A DNA stretch of 48,798 bases from Azospirillum humicireducens (GTDB taxonomy: Bacteria; Pseudomonadota; Alphaproteobacteria; Azospirillales; Azospirillaceae), in contig NZ_CP028907.1 of NCBI RefSeq assembly GCF_001639105.2, positions 249,529 through 298,326 on the forward strand. The letters run 5' to 3'. The notes under the pieces were generated by a model. That model was not told where the DNA came from. It made no database searches and saw only the letters and a list, made by a program, of their open reading frames with translations. The translations under genes and the position numbers were made by a program. Positions 17,152-26,803 of this stretch are shown piece by piece. The number at the start of each line of letters is the position of its first letter. Within the stretch, counting starts at the first letter, position 1.

Positions 17152-18305
17152 GCCGGGGCCAGCTCCCGCCCGCGGGCGCTGTGGACAGCGGCCCGTGCCG
17201 GGGCCAGGGACGGCTCCTCGCCGTTCATCCAGCTGTCGATGGTCTCGCGCAGCCGCGTCCTGAACACGGCACCGTCGAAGCGGGCGGCATAGGACTGGAT
17301 GGCTGCGGGGTCGAAGCGGCGTTCCTGCGCCTCGAACCGCTCCACCGCCTCGATCAGCGCTTCGGGCGTCTGCTGGTCGAAGAACAGGCCGGACAGGCCG
17401 TCCTTCACTGTTTCGGTGGCGCCGCCGCGGTTCAGCGCGATCACCGGCCGGCCGGCGGCCATCGCCTCCACCGGCACGATGCCGAAATCCTCGTTGGCGG
17501 TGAAGACCAGGGCGCGGCAGGCGGCATACTGCCGGTCCAGCTCGGCGGCGGAACAGTGGCCGAGCAGTTCCACCGTCGGCCCGGCCATCTGCTTCAGCCG
17601 GCGGAACTCCTCGCCCTCGCCGACGACGACCAGCTTGCGGCCCATGCGGTTGAAGGCCTCGATCGCCACGTCGGCGCGCTTGTAGGACACCAGTTGGCTG
17701 ACGAACAGGTAATGGTCGCCGGGCGCCTCGGCAGTGGCGAAGCGGCGGGTTTCCACCGGCGGGTTGATGACGGTGGAGTCGCGGCGGTAGACCCGCCAGA
17801 TGCGCTGGGCCACCGTCTCGGAGTTCGCAATGAAGCGGTCGACCCGTGCGGCGGTCGCCAGATCCCACTGCCGCAGCCGGTGGATGGCGTAGGGCATCAG
17901 CGGCCGGATGACCGGGCCGGCAGACGACAGGTAGTCGTGATAGCCGCTCCACACATAGCGCATCGGCGTGTGGCAGTAGCAGACATGCAGCGCGTCGGGC
18001 CGGGTCAGCACGCCCTTGGCCGGGCCTGATTCGCTGCTGATCACCAGATCGTAGGCGCTGAGGTCGAGCTGTTCCAGAGCCAGCGGCATCAGCGGCAGGT
18101 ATTTCTGGTACATCCGGTGCGCCATCGGCAGCCGGTCGATGAAGGTGGTGGTGACCCGGTGGCTGCGGATGACCGGGGAGATGCGCTCCGGCCGATAGAC
18201 GTGGGTGAAGACGTCGGCCTCCGGATACAGCTCGCACAGGGCTTCGATAACCTTCTCACCCCCGCGCATCCCGACGAGCCAGTAATGGACGATCGCGACT
18301 TTCAT
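17148..18305 (-). CDS. Glycosyltransferase family 4
   Basis: 385 residues from the ATG at 18303-18305, with GGAGAA upstream. N-terminal MKVAIVHYWLVGMRGGEKV is characteristic of a GT4 subgroup common in EPS clusters; SYKRADVAIEAFNRMG and NEDFGIVPVEAMAAG form the donor site, with the E-x7-E pair. The CYCHTPMRYVW motif is also typical of that subgroup. It follows the co-polymerase gene by 53 bases and overlaps the GT2 start. It is likely to add a sugar to the lipid-linked intermediate. Confidence 0.92.
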   Translation of the reverse strand: MKVAIVHYWLVGMRGGEKVIEALCELYPEADVFTHVYRPERISPVIRSHRVTTTFIDRLPMAHRMYQKYLPLMPLALEQLDLSAYDLVISSESGPAKGVLTRPDALHVCYCHTPMRYVWSGYHDYLSSAGPVIRPLMPYAIHRLRQWDLATAARVDRFIANSETVAQRIWRVYRRDSTVINPPVETRRFATAEAPGDHYLFVSQLVSYKRADVAIEAFNRMGRKLVVVGEGEEFRRLKQMAGPTVELLGHCSAAELDRQYAACRALVFTANEDFGIVPVEAMAAGRPVIALNRGGATETVKDGLSGLFFDQQTPEALIEAVERFEAQERRFDPAAIQSYAARFDGAVFRTRLRETIDSWMNGEEPSLAPARAAVHSARGRELAPA

Positions 18306-18358
18306 GGTGGGTTCTCCGGCAAGGGGCTGGCCTTCGCGAAAGGCTGCGAAACGGCCGG

Positions 18359-20683
18359 TCAGGCGATGCGGCGCAGGCGGTAGGAGCGGCCGCCGGGCGG
18401 GCGGGCGCCATATTCGAGGTTCGCGTGTTCGCGGGCGTTGACCATCGACAGCACCGCCCCGCCGACCCGTCCGCCGACCTGCCGCACCTGCCTGATACCG
18501 GCCCCGGCGAGGCTGGAGGCGGTGCGCGCCCAGCGCACGACATAGAGGATGCGGTCGGCCAGCGGCGCCAGGATCAGCGCGTCGGACACCGACAGCACCG
18601 GCGGCGTGTCGAGCACGATCACGTCGTAGCGTTCGGACAGTTCGACCAGCAGCGACAGCATCGCCTGGGAGCCGAGGAGGGTCTGCGGCCGGTCCACGAG
18701 CCGGCCGGCGGCGATCACCGCCACCCGGCGGCGCTCGTCCAGATGCAGCACCTGATCCAGCGTGGCGTCGCCGCCCAGGAGGTCGGTCAGGCCCCTGGGC
18801 GGCCGGCCGTTGCCCAGCAGGCGGTGGACGGCGGGCCGGCGGGTGTCGCAATCGACCACCACCACGCGGCGGCCGGCATCGGCCAGGAAGGCGGACAGCG
18901 CCACCGCCAGCGTCGTCTTGCCCTCGCCGGCGACCGACGAGGTCAGCATGATGACCTCGCCGCCCTTGGCGGTTGCCGTCTCGGCACCGGTGCGGACCAG
19001 CCGCAGCCGGGCGCAGAGCCGCCAGACCGCTTCGGCGAAGTCGCTGCCGCCGGTCTCCGCATAGGGATCGCGGGCGGCCTCGCCACTGCGTCCCCGCTTG
19101 GTCCGGCCCAGCAGCGGCACGATGCCGACCGCCGGCAGGCCCAGCAGGGCCTCCACCTGATGGGAGCTGTAGACGCCGCGCTGGCCCATGCTGCGCACGA
19201 GAGCGATTCCGGTGGCGATGGCGCCGCAGACGACCGCGGCCAACCCGGCCAGCACCGTCTTGCCCGGCCCGACCGGACCCGTCGGCACCGAGGCGGAGGA
19301 CACGATCCGCACGTCCGGCGTCATCTCCAGCGCCTGGAGCACCTGGGTTTCCTTCAGGCGGGTGACGGCGCGGCGGTAATTGTCGTCGGAGGCGTCGGCC
19401 TGCCGCTGCAGTTCGCGCAGGCGGACATCGGCCTGAAGGGTGTCGAAGGATTCGGTGCGCAGCCCTTCCATCCGGCGGCTCAGGTCCTGGATCTTGGCGA
19501 CCTGCTGTTCCACCTCGCCGCGCAGGCCGCGGACGACGCGGTCGACCTCGGTGGCGAGCGACGCATTGAGGTCGCGCAGTTCGGCGGCCGGACGGGTCAG
19601 CGCCGGGTGGCGGTCGCCATATTGGGCGCGCAGTTCGGCCAGCTGGGCGCTGAGCGCCGCCTGGCGCTGGCGCAGGCCGGTGATCAGCGGATCGCCGCCG
19701 ATGTCGGCGCCGGCCAGCGATTCCGGATTGCCGGGACGAACCGCCTGCAGCTGGCGCAGACGGGCCTGGGCGTTGGCGTGGGCGGTGCGGGCCTCCGCCA
19801 GCTGGGCGTTGAGGGCCGACATCTCCTCGTTCACCAGTGGGGCGTCGCGGCCCTTCACCATGCCGGTTTCAGAGCGCATCGCTTCGATCGCGGCGCGGCC
19901 GGTGGTCGTCATGTCCTGGCGCAGTTCGTCCAGCCGGCTCTGCAGCCATTCGCTGGCGCGCTGGGTGGCGTTGCGCTTCGCCTCCACCTGGAGGGCGATG
20001 TAGGCGTCGGCGACGGCGTTGGCCGCGCGGGCGGCCAGCTGCGGATCCTTGGCCTCCACCGTGATGCGGATCGCGCGCGACTGCACGCCGGGGCTGACCC
20101 GCAGATTTTTCTGGAAGGCGTCGATCAGGCGGGCACTTTCCAGCTCGGCGGCGTCGCCGGTGGGGGCGGCGGGGCGCGGCGGCGGCGTCAGCATGGCGGA
20201 CAGCGGTTCCGGCAGGGCGCCGGCCACGTCGGCCAGCAGGGCGCGGCCGTCCTCCAGCAGCGGGGTCAGCGGGCCGGGCTTGGCGGCGGTCGTCGCATAT
20301 TCCGGCTCCTGTCCCAGCTTCAGCGCCTCCACCACCCGGCGGGCGAGATCGCGGGATCGCAGGATCTCGACCTCGGTGTTGACGGTGTCCTGATAGATGC
20401 CCATCGGCTCCGACACCGAGGGGATGTTGATGACCCGGTTCGGATGCGGGTCGATCACCACCACGGATGAGGCGCTATAGAGCGGCGTCATGGAATTGAC
20501 CAGCAGCACCGCCGGCAGCCACAGGACCGCGGTGATGCCCAGGATCAGCCATTTCTGGCGCCAAAGCGTCTGAGCCAGCCGCTTGACGTCGACCTTGTCG
20601 GCGCCCGAACCGACCGGCGGTGCGACCAGACCGGAGGCGAAACCGGCCGCGCCGGATGGCAGGCGGTGTTCCGGTGCTTCCAT
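18359..20683 (-). CDS. Wzz/ExoP-type polysaccharide co-polymerase with BY-kinase domain
   Basis: A 774-residue inner-membrane protein. Transmembrane segments near 44-65 and 483-505 flank a periplasmic region with long predicted coiled coils (about 225-450). The cytoplasmic C-terminal ATPase has Walker A SSVAGEGKT with Lys589, Walker A' VVVDCDTRRP and Walker B VIVLDTPP, the bacterial tyrosine kinase set. The C-terminal tail has only two tyrosines (LEYGARPPGGRSYRLRRIA), so the usual tyrosine cluster is reduced. It would control chain length and export of the EPS together with Wzx/Wzy. A GAGGAG ribosome-binding site precedes the ATG. Confidence 0.93.
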   Translation of the reverse strand: MEAPEHRLPSGAAGFASGLVAPPVGSGADKVDVKRLAQTLWRQKWLILGITAVLWLPAVLLVNSMTPLYSASSVVVIDPHPNRVINIPSVSEPMGIYQDTVNTEVEILRSRDLARRVVEALKLGQEPEYATTAAKPGPLTPLLEDGRALLADVAGALPEPLSAMLTPPPRPAAPTGDAAELESARLIDAFQKNLRVSPGVQSRAIRITVEAKDPQLAARAANAVADAYIALQVEAKRNATQRASEWLQSRLDELRQDMTTTGRAAIEAMRSETGMVKGRDAPLVNEEMSALNAQLAEARTAHANAQARLRQLQAVRPGNPESLAGADIGGDPLITGLRQRQAALSAQLAELRAQYGDRHPALTRPAAELRDLNASLATEVDRVVRGLRGEVEQQVAKIQDLSRRMEGLRTESFDTLQADVRLRELQRQADASDDNYRRAVTRLKETQVLQALEMTPDVRIVSSASVPTGPVGPGKTVLAGLAAVVCGAIATGIALVRSMGQRGVYSSHQVEALLGLPAVGIVPLLGRTKRGRSGEAARDPYAETGGSDFAEAVWRLCARLRLVRTGAETATAKGGEVIMLTSSVAGEGKTTLAVALSAFLADAGRRVVVVDCDTRRPAVHRLLGNGRPPRGLTDLLGGDATLDQVLHLDERRRVAVIAAGRLVDRPQTLLGSQAMLSLLVELSERYDVIVLDTPPVLSVSDALILAPLADRILYVVRWARTASSLAGAGIRQVRQVGGRVGGAVLSMVNAREHANLEYGARPPGGRSYRLRRIA

Positions 20684-20749
20684 GGGCTGAACTCCTCTCT
20701 CTCGACTGACTGTGCGCGGGAAAGTCCGATGGGTGGAACGGGCGGCGGC

Positions 20750-22921
20750 TCAGCCGACCTCGGCCGGGTCTTTTGCGGCTTTGGTCGGGGCTGCTTCGGC
20801 GGATGCGGCGTTGGATGCGGCGATCTCGTACGCGGCTCCGGCCGTGCCGGACGGCTGCTCCGACCATGGGCGCTGTCCCGTCCTTGCTTCCGCCAGGATG
20901 CGGGCGTAGCGGGCGACGGTGTTGGGGGTGACGTTGACCAGCTTGCCGGTTCCGCCGCCCCCGGCGACGAGTTGGGCGACCTGGAACAGCGCGCGGCCCT
21001 TCTCCAGAACCTCGCCGGGCAGCAGCCACAGGATGGTGTCGATGTTGGACGCCAGCCATCCCGGCTTGCCGCCGCGGGTCAGCCGGAGTTCGGCCGAGCG
21101 GACCTGTGCGGTGTTGCGGATGGTGTAGAAGGGCGACCAGCCGTCCCAGTCGCCGGCGGTGAAGGGTAGGGCGACGAAATCGCCGTCCACCAGGGCCGGC
21201 GCGGCGCTGCCGAAACCGGCCTTGGTCCACATGTAGTCGAAGCCTGCGGAACGCACGGCGGCGGCAATGTCGGGCCGGACCGGGCCGGGGCGGGCGTCGT
21301 CGTAGGGCCGCCACGCCTCGTAGAAGCGGTCGAGCCGGTAGCGGCGCAGCGCGTTGCCGATCATGCGCCGGGCATCCATCGCCGGGGCGGCGGTCCGGGG
21401 AGTGGGCGGCGCGATGCGCGACGCCGCGGCTCCGCTCTCGGCAGCTTCGGCGCTGGCGGCCGGCGTTTCCGACGGGCGGGGGCGGGGGGAGATGCGCAGG
21501 ACCGGGCGGCCCTCCTCCCAATGCAGGCGCGGCGTGCGGCCGGGCACCAGGGGTGAGTCGACCAGCGGCCACCAGCCCCGCGGCATCAGGCCGGGCGGCA
21601 GCATGGTCGCCACCTCCGCCCGCGCGTCGGCCAGCAGGCGGGCCAGTTCCTCCGCCTGCATCTCGCCCTCGGCGCAGACGCCGCGGCCGGTGCTGCCCAG
21701 CAGAAGCTCCACCCGGCCCAGCACGCCGCCGCGCTCCTCCGGCACCGCCAGCAGGGCGAGGTCGGCGGGGCTGGCCTGGGTCAGGCTGTCGACCGTGACC
21801 ACCAGACCGCAGCGCAGGCCGGTTGCCGCCACCAGATCGAGGATTCGCGGGATGCAGTGCAACTCGCGGATCATGCCCGACCACAGCACCAGCGTGGTCA
21901 GCACCCGCCCCTCATCCGCCCAGCGGCGCAGCGTGGCGTCGTCGGGCTCGTACTCGGTGAAGGGCTGCGGCGGTTCCGGGATGCGCAGCGGCACCGCGGC
22001 GGCGCTGGCGAAGGGCGGGTCGGGATCGACGATCTGCAGCCCGCGGCCGAGCCGGCCCAGCGCGAAGAAGTCGTGGTCGTCGAACTGCCGGCCGTAGACC
22101 GGGTCGGCACCGGCGCGGATCAGGTCGGCGGCACGGTCGATCACGTCGGTCTGCGGCCGGCCGTAGAGCGGCAGCAGCCGCTTGGCCGCCGCCATCGGCA
22201 GCTGCGCCGCGATCAGGTCGGGGTCGCCCAGCAGGGTGCCGCGGCCCCACTCCGCATGGCGATGGGCAAGGCCGGCGCTGAAGCTGGCATAGCTTTCGCC
22301 GGCGACCTTGCCCTCCACGGCGTCGAGGCCGCCGGGGAAATGGCGGGCGCGCACCGGATCGACATAGAGGCCGACGAAACGACGGGCGCCCAAGGCTTCC
22401 AGCCGCCCGCGCAGGCCCGCGTCGGCGCTGGCGTCGATGCCCAGGCGTGGTTCGGCCAGCAGGCGCGGGTAGAGGAAGGGGGCGGCGACGATGCCGAGCG
22501 GGGTCTGCGGCGCCATGTCCAGCACCGCGACCTCGGCCGGCAGCGGCTGCCCCAGCAGGCGGAAGGCGGCCTCATAGAGGGCGGCGGGGTCGCTGCTGCG
22601 CAGGGCGCACTCGCCGCCAGCCTCCACCACCGGCCACAGCGGCGAGGCGGGGTCGCCCAACGCCACGACGCGGTAGCGGGTGGTCAGCCACAGCGCATGA
22701 TCCAGATGCCTGCCGCCGGCCATCAGGCTGCCGGTGCCGGTCGCCTCGGTGCGGTTGCCGTCCTCCCAGCCTCCGAAATGGCGGCCGCTGCGGCGACCGT
22801 CATAGTAGAGGTCGAAGGCCCAGCCGGCGCGGTCCGCCGCGGCGGCCAGCACCGGCGCCATGGCGACGCGGTGCGGGTCGCCGCCATGGGCGAGGAAGAG
22901 GAGCAGGGGCGGTTTCGTCAC
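20750..22921 (-). CDS. EPS-operon protein of unknown function (723 residues)
   Basis: Starts with GTG at 22919-22921, overlapping the stop of the upstream gene (GTGA); no better start is present. No signal peptide or membrane segment is visible. Residues 1-475 begin like a sugar-nucleotide-binding fold (KPPLLLFLAHGGDPHRVAM) and include the hydrophobic strands LTTLVLWSGMI and LRCGLVVTVDSL. An Ala/Pro-rich linker spans about 476-515. Residues 516-690 form a second domain with GFDYMWTKAGFG and DWDGWSPFYTIRNTAQ, with some flavour of polysaccharide deacetylase or hydrolase proteins. I do not recognise a family. Its place inside the operon, between a fused GT4-methyltransferase and the co-polymerase, implies a role in polymer synthesis or modification. 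Confidence 0.75.
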   Translation of the reverse strand: MTKPPLLLFLAHGGDPHRVAMAPVLAAAADRAGWAFDLYYDGRRSGRHFGGWEDGNRTEATGTGSLMAGGRHLDHALWLTTRYRVVALGDPASPLWPVVEAGGECALRSSDPAALYEAAFRLLGQPLPAEVAVLDMAPQTPLGIVAAPFLYPRLLAEPRLGIDASADAGLRGRLEALGARRFVGLYVDPVRARHFPGGLDAVEGKVAGESYASFSAGLAHRHAEWGRGTLLGDPDLIAAQLPMAAAKRLLPLYGRPQTDVIDRAADLIRAGADPVYGRQFDDHDFFALGRLGRGLQIVDPDPPFASAAAVPLRIPEPPQPFTEYEPDDATLRRWADEGRVLTTLVLWSGMIRELHCIPRILDLVAATGLRCGLVVTVDSLTQASPADLALLAVPEERGGVLGRVELLLGSTGRGVCAEGEMQAEELARLLADARAEVATMLPPGLMPRGWWPLVDSPLVPGRTPRLHWEEGRPVLRISPRPRPSETPAASAEAAESGAAASRIAPPTPRTAAPAMDARRMIGNALRRYRLDRFYEAWRPYDDARPGPVRPDIAAAVRSAGFDYMWTKAGFGSAAPALVDGDFVALPFTAGDWDGWSPFYTIRNTAQVRSAELRLTRGGKPGWLASNIDTILWLLPGEVLEKGRALFQVAQLVAGGGGTGKLVNVTPNTVARYARILAEARTGQRPWSEQPSGTAGAAYEIAASNAASAEAAPTKAAKDPAEVG

Positions 22922-24789
22922 GATGCGCGCCCCTCCGGCCCATTGCTCAGGGTGCTGCCCGCCTGAATGCCGCGCTTGCACCACCACAGGTGCCATTTCG
23001 CCACCCCCGGCGGTCCGAAATGGTCGGTCTTCTGCAGGGTCAGGCCGGTCGCGGCGATGGCCTTGCGCATCTCCGGCGCCCAGTGGTGGCGGACCAGCGC
23101 CTTCCATTCCGGCAGGACGCCGTGGCAGCGCATTGTCGCCAGCAGCCGGTCCGGCCGCCAGCGGTAGTAGCCGGGATAGGCGATCACCCACAGCGGGTTC
23201 GCATTCGTGGTGTCGCAGGCGATCCTCCCACCGGGCTTGACCACCCGCTGCAGCTCGCGCACGCCGGCCTCCAGGTCGGGCAGGTGGCAGAGCAGATCCA
23301 TGGCGATGACGAGGTCGAAGCTGTCGTCGGGGAAGGGCAGCTTGCGGGCGTCGGCCTGCTGCACCGCCAGGGCGGGGAAGCGCTCCTTCGCCTCGGCCAG
23401 CATCTCGTGCGAGATGTCGACCAGGGTCACGTCGTGGCGCTCGGCGAAGGGGCCGGTGATGCGGCCATAGCCACCGCCGACGTCGAGGATGCGCATCCGC
23501 GGCGCCCGCTCCAGCTCCGCCGCCACCGCGCGCCGCTTCTCGTCATAGATGCGGTAGAAGGGGGTGGTCGGGTGGTCGGGGCGGAAATGGCGGCGGTAGC
23601 CGTTGTTGTAGATGCCGGAGCTGGCGGCCTGCGTGCGCTCCGCCTTGGCATGCTCCAGCAGGCTGGCGACCTGTGCGGCCACCGTCTCGACGTCGAAGGT
23701 CTTGGCGCGCTCCAGCCCGGCATCGGCCGCCGCCTTCAGGCCGGCGGGGTCGGCCAGCCGGGCGATCAGCACGTCGCGCAGCGGCGCCGCCTCGCCCGGC
23801 GGGACCAGCCAGCCGGAGCGGCCGTTCTCGACGATCTCGGGGAAGCCGCCGCAGTCGCTGGCGACCACCGGCACGCCCAGCGCCATCGCCTCCACCACGA
23901 CGAAGCCGAAGCTCTCCCACAGCGACGGCACGACGGCCAGTTCCGCCCGCGCCACCACCGCCAGCGCGTCTTCGCGCGGCAGGGCGCCGGTGAAGTGCAC
24001 GCGGTCGGCGACCGGGGCCACGTCGCGGCGGAACTGGTCGATGACGGCGGCGCTCGCCGGGTCCTCGCCGCCGACCATCACCAGATGCAGGTCGGGGTTG
24101 GCGGCCAGCACGGCGGGGATGGCACGGCCGAGGGCGGCGATGCCCTTGCGGCCTTCCAGGCGGCCGAAGAAGGCGATGAAACGCCCAGGCAGGGGAATGG
24201 GCGGTTGACCAGCCCCGGCGGCCTTCACCGCGGCGAGGTCGATGCTGTTGGGGATGACCTGGATCAGCTCCGGCGCGATGTGCCAGTAGTCGGCGACCCG
24301 GCGGGCGATGGCGCGGGTGGAGGCGTAGATCGCGGCGCTGCGCCTGGTCTGGTCGCGTTCCAGCGCGTTCAGCAGGTGGGTGTGCGGACCCCAGCTGCCG
24401 GTGTTGGTGTCCACCACCATGCCGGTCGGGGTGGCGAGCCGCGTCACCACCGGGATGGTGCTGAAGCGGGTGAGCCACCAGGCGTCGGCATCGAACTCCG
24501 CCGCATGGACCACGTCGGGATTGAAGGAGCGCACGGCGTCGGCCAAGCGGCGGTTGGTGCGGAAGCGGTCCAGCATCGGCTGGATCCGCGGGCCGGGATC
24601 GACGCGCTGCACCGTCACCCCGTCCTCGATCGCGATGCCCGCGGCCGGCCCGCCGGCCTTCCATGGCGTCACCACCTGCACCGCATGGCCCAGTCTGGTC
24701 AGTGCGCGCGCCATCGTGTGGGTGTGGGTGGCGATTCCGCCGAGCTTTTCGCCGGGCGGATATTCGGGCGTCAAGAGCGACAGTCGCAT
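22918..24789 (-). CDS. Fused GT4 glycosyltransferase and SAM methyltransferase
   Basis: 623 residues. Residues 1-385 are a complete GT4 enzyme (LLTPEYPPGEKLGGIATH, RFIAFFGRLEGRKG, WESFGFVVVEAMALG). After a short linker, residues about 405-610 are a class I methyltransferase with the SAM loop DVGGGYG at 436-442, the acidic LVDIS end of strand 2, and the DLLCHLPDLE and VVKPGGRI motifs. The protein could add a sugar and methylate it, or methylate a chain end as a termination signal. The ATG at 24787-24789 has GAGGAAA upstream. It is 29 bases from the flippase gene and coupled to the next gene by a GTGA overlap. Confidence 0.9.
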   Translation of the reverse strand: MRLSLLTPEYPPGEKLGGIATHTHTMARALTRLGHAVQVVTPWKAGGPAAGIAIEDGVTVQRVDPGPRIQPMLDRFRTNRRLADAVRSFNPDVVHAAEFDADAWWLTRFSTIPVVTRLATPTGMVVDTNTGSWGPHTHLLNALERDQTRRSAAIYASTRAIARRVADYWHIAPELIQVIPNSIDLAAVKAAGAGQPPIPLPGRFIAFFGRLEGRKGIAALGRAIPAVLAANPDLHLVMVGGEDPASAAVIDQFRRDVAPVADRVHFTGALPREDALAVVARAELAVVPSLWESFGFVVVEAMALGVPVVASDCGGFPEIVENGRSGWLVPPGEAAPLRDVLIARLADPAGLKAAADAGLERAKTFDVETVAAQVASLLEHAKAERTQAASSGIYNNGYRRHFRPDHPTTPFYRIYDEKRRAVAAELERAPRMRILDVGGGYGRITGPFAERHDVTLVDISHEMLAEAKERFPALAVQQADARKLPFPDDSFDLVIAMDLLCHLPDLEAGVRELQRVVKPGGRIACDTTNANPLWVIAYPGYYRWRPDRLLATMRCHGVLPEWKALVRHHWAPEMRKAIAATGLTLQKTDHFGPPGVAKWHLWWCKRGIQAGSTLSNGPEGRAS

Positions 24790-24818
24790 TGTGGGTTTCC
24801 TCGATTTCCGATGTCAGG

Positions 24819-26186
24819 CTATTCGCCGGTGCGTCCGGCCGCGGTGGCGGCGGCCGGCGGCGGCTTGTTGAGCAGGTGGCGCGGCAGGCTGGCGAGCAGC
24901 GCCGGGTCCGGCAGGAAGGCCCGCCAGGGCAGCCCGGTTGCCCGCCGGTAGAGCGCCGCGGCGGCGACGAACACCAGCGCATAGGCGACGGTGGACACCA
25001 CCGACGCCGCCAGGATCCCGCCGCTGCGCAGGAACAGCAGCAGGCCGCCCAGCGTGACCGCCATGCCCAGCAGATTGGCGAGGGTGGCGGTGAAGGGCCG
25101 GTTCTCGGCATAGAGGCCGTTCAGCAGGATCGACGCCGCGGCATAGAGCACCGCTCCCGGCAGCAGCAGCCGCAGCGGCAGCGCGCTGTCGGCGAAGGAG
25201 GGGCCGTAGACCAGCCCGATGGCGATGTCGGCGAACAGGAACAGCCCGCCCCCCAGCACCCCGCCGACGGCGAAGGTCGCCTGCAGGCTGTTCATCACCA
25301 GATCGCGTCCCGACCGCCCGCGCCGGGTGGCCGCCGGCATCACCACGGTGGCGAGCGCGCTCGACAGGTTGACGATCAGCCAGGACAGGCTGGTCGCCAG
25401 CGCATAGAGCCCGACCTGCGCCGCCGGCAGGAAGGCCGGGATGATCAGCAGGTCCAACCGCTGGGTGATGACGCCTCCCACCACGTCGCCGTGGGTGCGC
25501 AGCGCATACCAGGCGGTGCTGCGGCCGAGCGCGAGGTCGGGCCGGCCGATGCCGTGGCGCCGCAGCAGAATCAGCAGGGCCGCGACCAGCACCAGCGTGC
25601 TCATCGCCGCCTGGGCGATCACCGCGGTCTCGACCGTGAACAGCCCGACGGCCCACAGCAGGGCATAGGAGACGGCGACCCCGGCCGGCTGGAGGAAGTT
25701 CAGCGCGTTGAAGCTGCGGAAATCCTGGTCGCCGAGGACCAGCCCCAGCATCAGCTCCGACAGGAGCGCCAGCGCGATCATCGGCAGATAGAGGCGGGCC
25801 AGCTCCAGCGTCTCCGTCGGCTGGGCCGCCAGCAGGGTCGGCAGAAGCAGGTGGCCCGCCAGCACCGCCGCCGCCGCGACCGGCAGCAGCATCAGCGTCC
25901 AGGTGGTCAGCAGCCGCCCGCCGGCCCTCGGGTCGCGGGACAGCGCATAAGTGACGGCCTTGCCGCAGCCCATGCCGAACAGCCAGCCCAGCAGCTGCGC
26001 CGTGGTGAGCACCGCGGTCAGCGCCCCCCGGCCGTCCGGCCCCAGGGTACGGGCGACCAGGATGCCGGTCAGCAGGCCCAGCCCCATGGTGGCGGCAGTG
26101 ACGAGAATGGTGGCGACACCGTCCCGCGCGAAGCTGCGCCGGGCCGGCGCTGCCGCCGCAGCCTGACCGGAGGAACCATGTTGCAT
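24819..26186 (-). CDS. Wzx-like polysaccharide flippase (MOP superfamily)
   Basis: A 455-residue integral membrane protein with about 12-14 hydrophobic helices and the N-terminal pattern ILVTAATMGLGLLTGILVAR followed by LGPDGRGAL, typical of the polysaccharide transporter/MviN-like branch. It would flip lipid-linked repeat units across the inner membrane. It is the first gene of the ten-gene EPS operon, so the operon promoter must lie upstream, between 26187 and about 26800. The ATG at 26184-26186 has GGTGAG ahead. The C-terminus is an Ala/Pro-rich tail. Confidence 0.88.
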   Translation of the reverse strand: MQHGSSGQAAAAAPARRSFARDGVATILVTAATMGLGLLTGILVARTLGPDGRGALTAVLTTAQLLGWLFGMGCGKAVTYALSRDPRAGGRLLTTWTLMLLPVAAAAVLAGHLLLPTLLAAQPTETLELARLYLPMIALALLSELMLGLVLGDQDFRSFNALNFLQPAGVAVSYALLWAVGLFTVETAVIAQAAMSTLVLVAALLILLRRHGIGRPDLALGRSTAWYALRTHGDVVGGVITQRLDLLIIPAFLPAAQVGLYALATSLSWLIVNLSSALATVVMPAATRRGRSGRDLVMNSLQATFAVGGVLGGGLFLFADIAIGLVYGPSFADSALPLRLLLPGAVLYAAASILLNGLYAENRPFTATLANLLGMAVTLGGLLLFLRSGGILAASVVSTVAYALVFVAAAALYRRATGLPWRAFLPDPALLASLPRHLLNKPPPAAATAAGRTGE

Positions 26187-26803
26187 TACGCTCTCACCCC
26201 CGTTGGTGTCCCCTGAAGCGTCGGTCCCGCGTCATCCCGGCGGCGTCGCGGCTCTTGTCCGGGATTCGGCGCCGGCCCCTCCCCCGAGGCTGCGGCGATG
26301 GGCATGTGCGGTGGACGGTCGATCCCTTTCAGTGGCCCGGATGTTCAGTCGCGGAACCGATTACGCCGGCGTCCGCGTGAAAATTGCTGGCGCAGCCAAC
26401 AAAATTCCGACTGATCTCGATTGCTTTCCCGTGAAGAAACAAACTCTCTCGGACAGCGTTATTCAGTCTTGAGCGGGCTTGTTCTTTCGCATTTGCACAT
26501 CGAACGGTAGTAGGAGACCGCGGTGATGGTCAACGCCGCTTTTGGAACTGTTCTTCCCACACACCGCAAGGGTATTTTTTGTTGAGCGTTCGTTGGCGAA
26601 TAAATGGAGTCCCGACGAATCTTTCGGATATCGATTGGCGGGGATGCCAATTTCACAGCGGTGGTATTACCCCGGACATGGACCGGCAGCACACGGCCGG
26701 TGAAGCAAGCGCGCCCCTGCGCTCCGCCCCCAGAGGTGGGAGGCGGTGAAATGGAACCTTCGATCCATGTCCCAAGCGCCGGCAGGGAGCGCCGGGCGGA
26801 CGG
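26187..26803. other. Intergenic region upstream of the EPS operon
   Basis: About 617 bases between the flippase start and the stop of the LacI-type gene. From about 26370 to 26660 it is markedly AT-richer than the coding DNA and includes a T-run at 26574-26580. It should carry the EPS operon promoter. Short frames exist on both strands but none has coding character. No repeat or RNA gene was recognised. Confidence 0.6.

Noticed and set aside
26203..26472. 89-codon plus-strand frame upstream of the EPS operon
   Set aside because: Overlaps the expected operon promoter, no ribosome-binding site and no recognisable sequence pattern.
26459..26692. 77-codon minus-strand frame in the region upstream of the EPS operon
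   Set aside because: No ribosome-binding site, no domain character, and base composition differs from coding DNA nearby.
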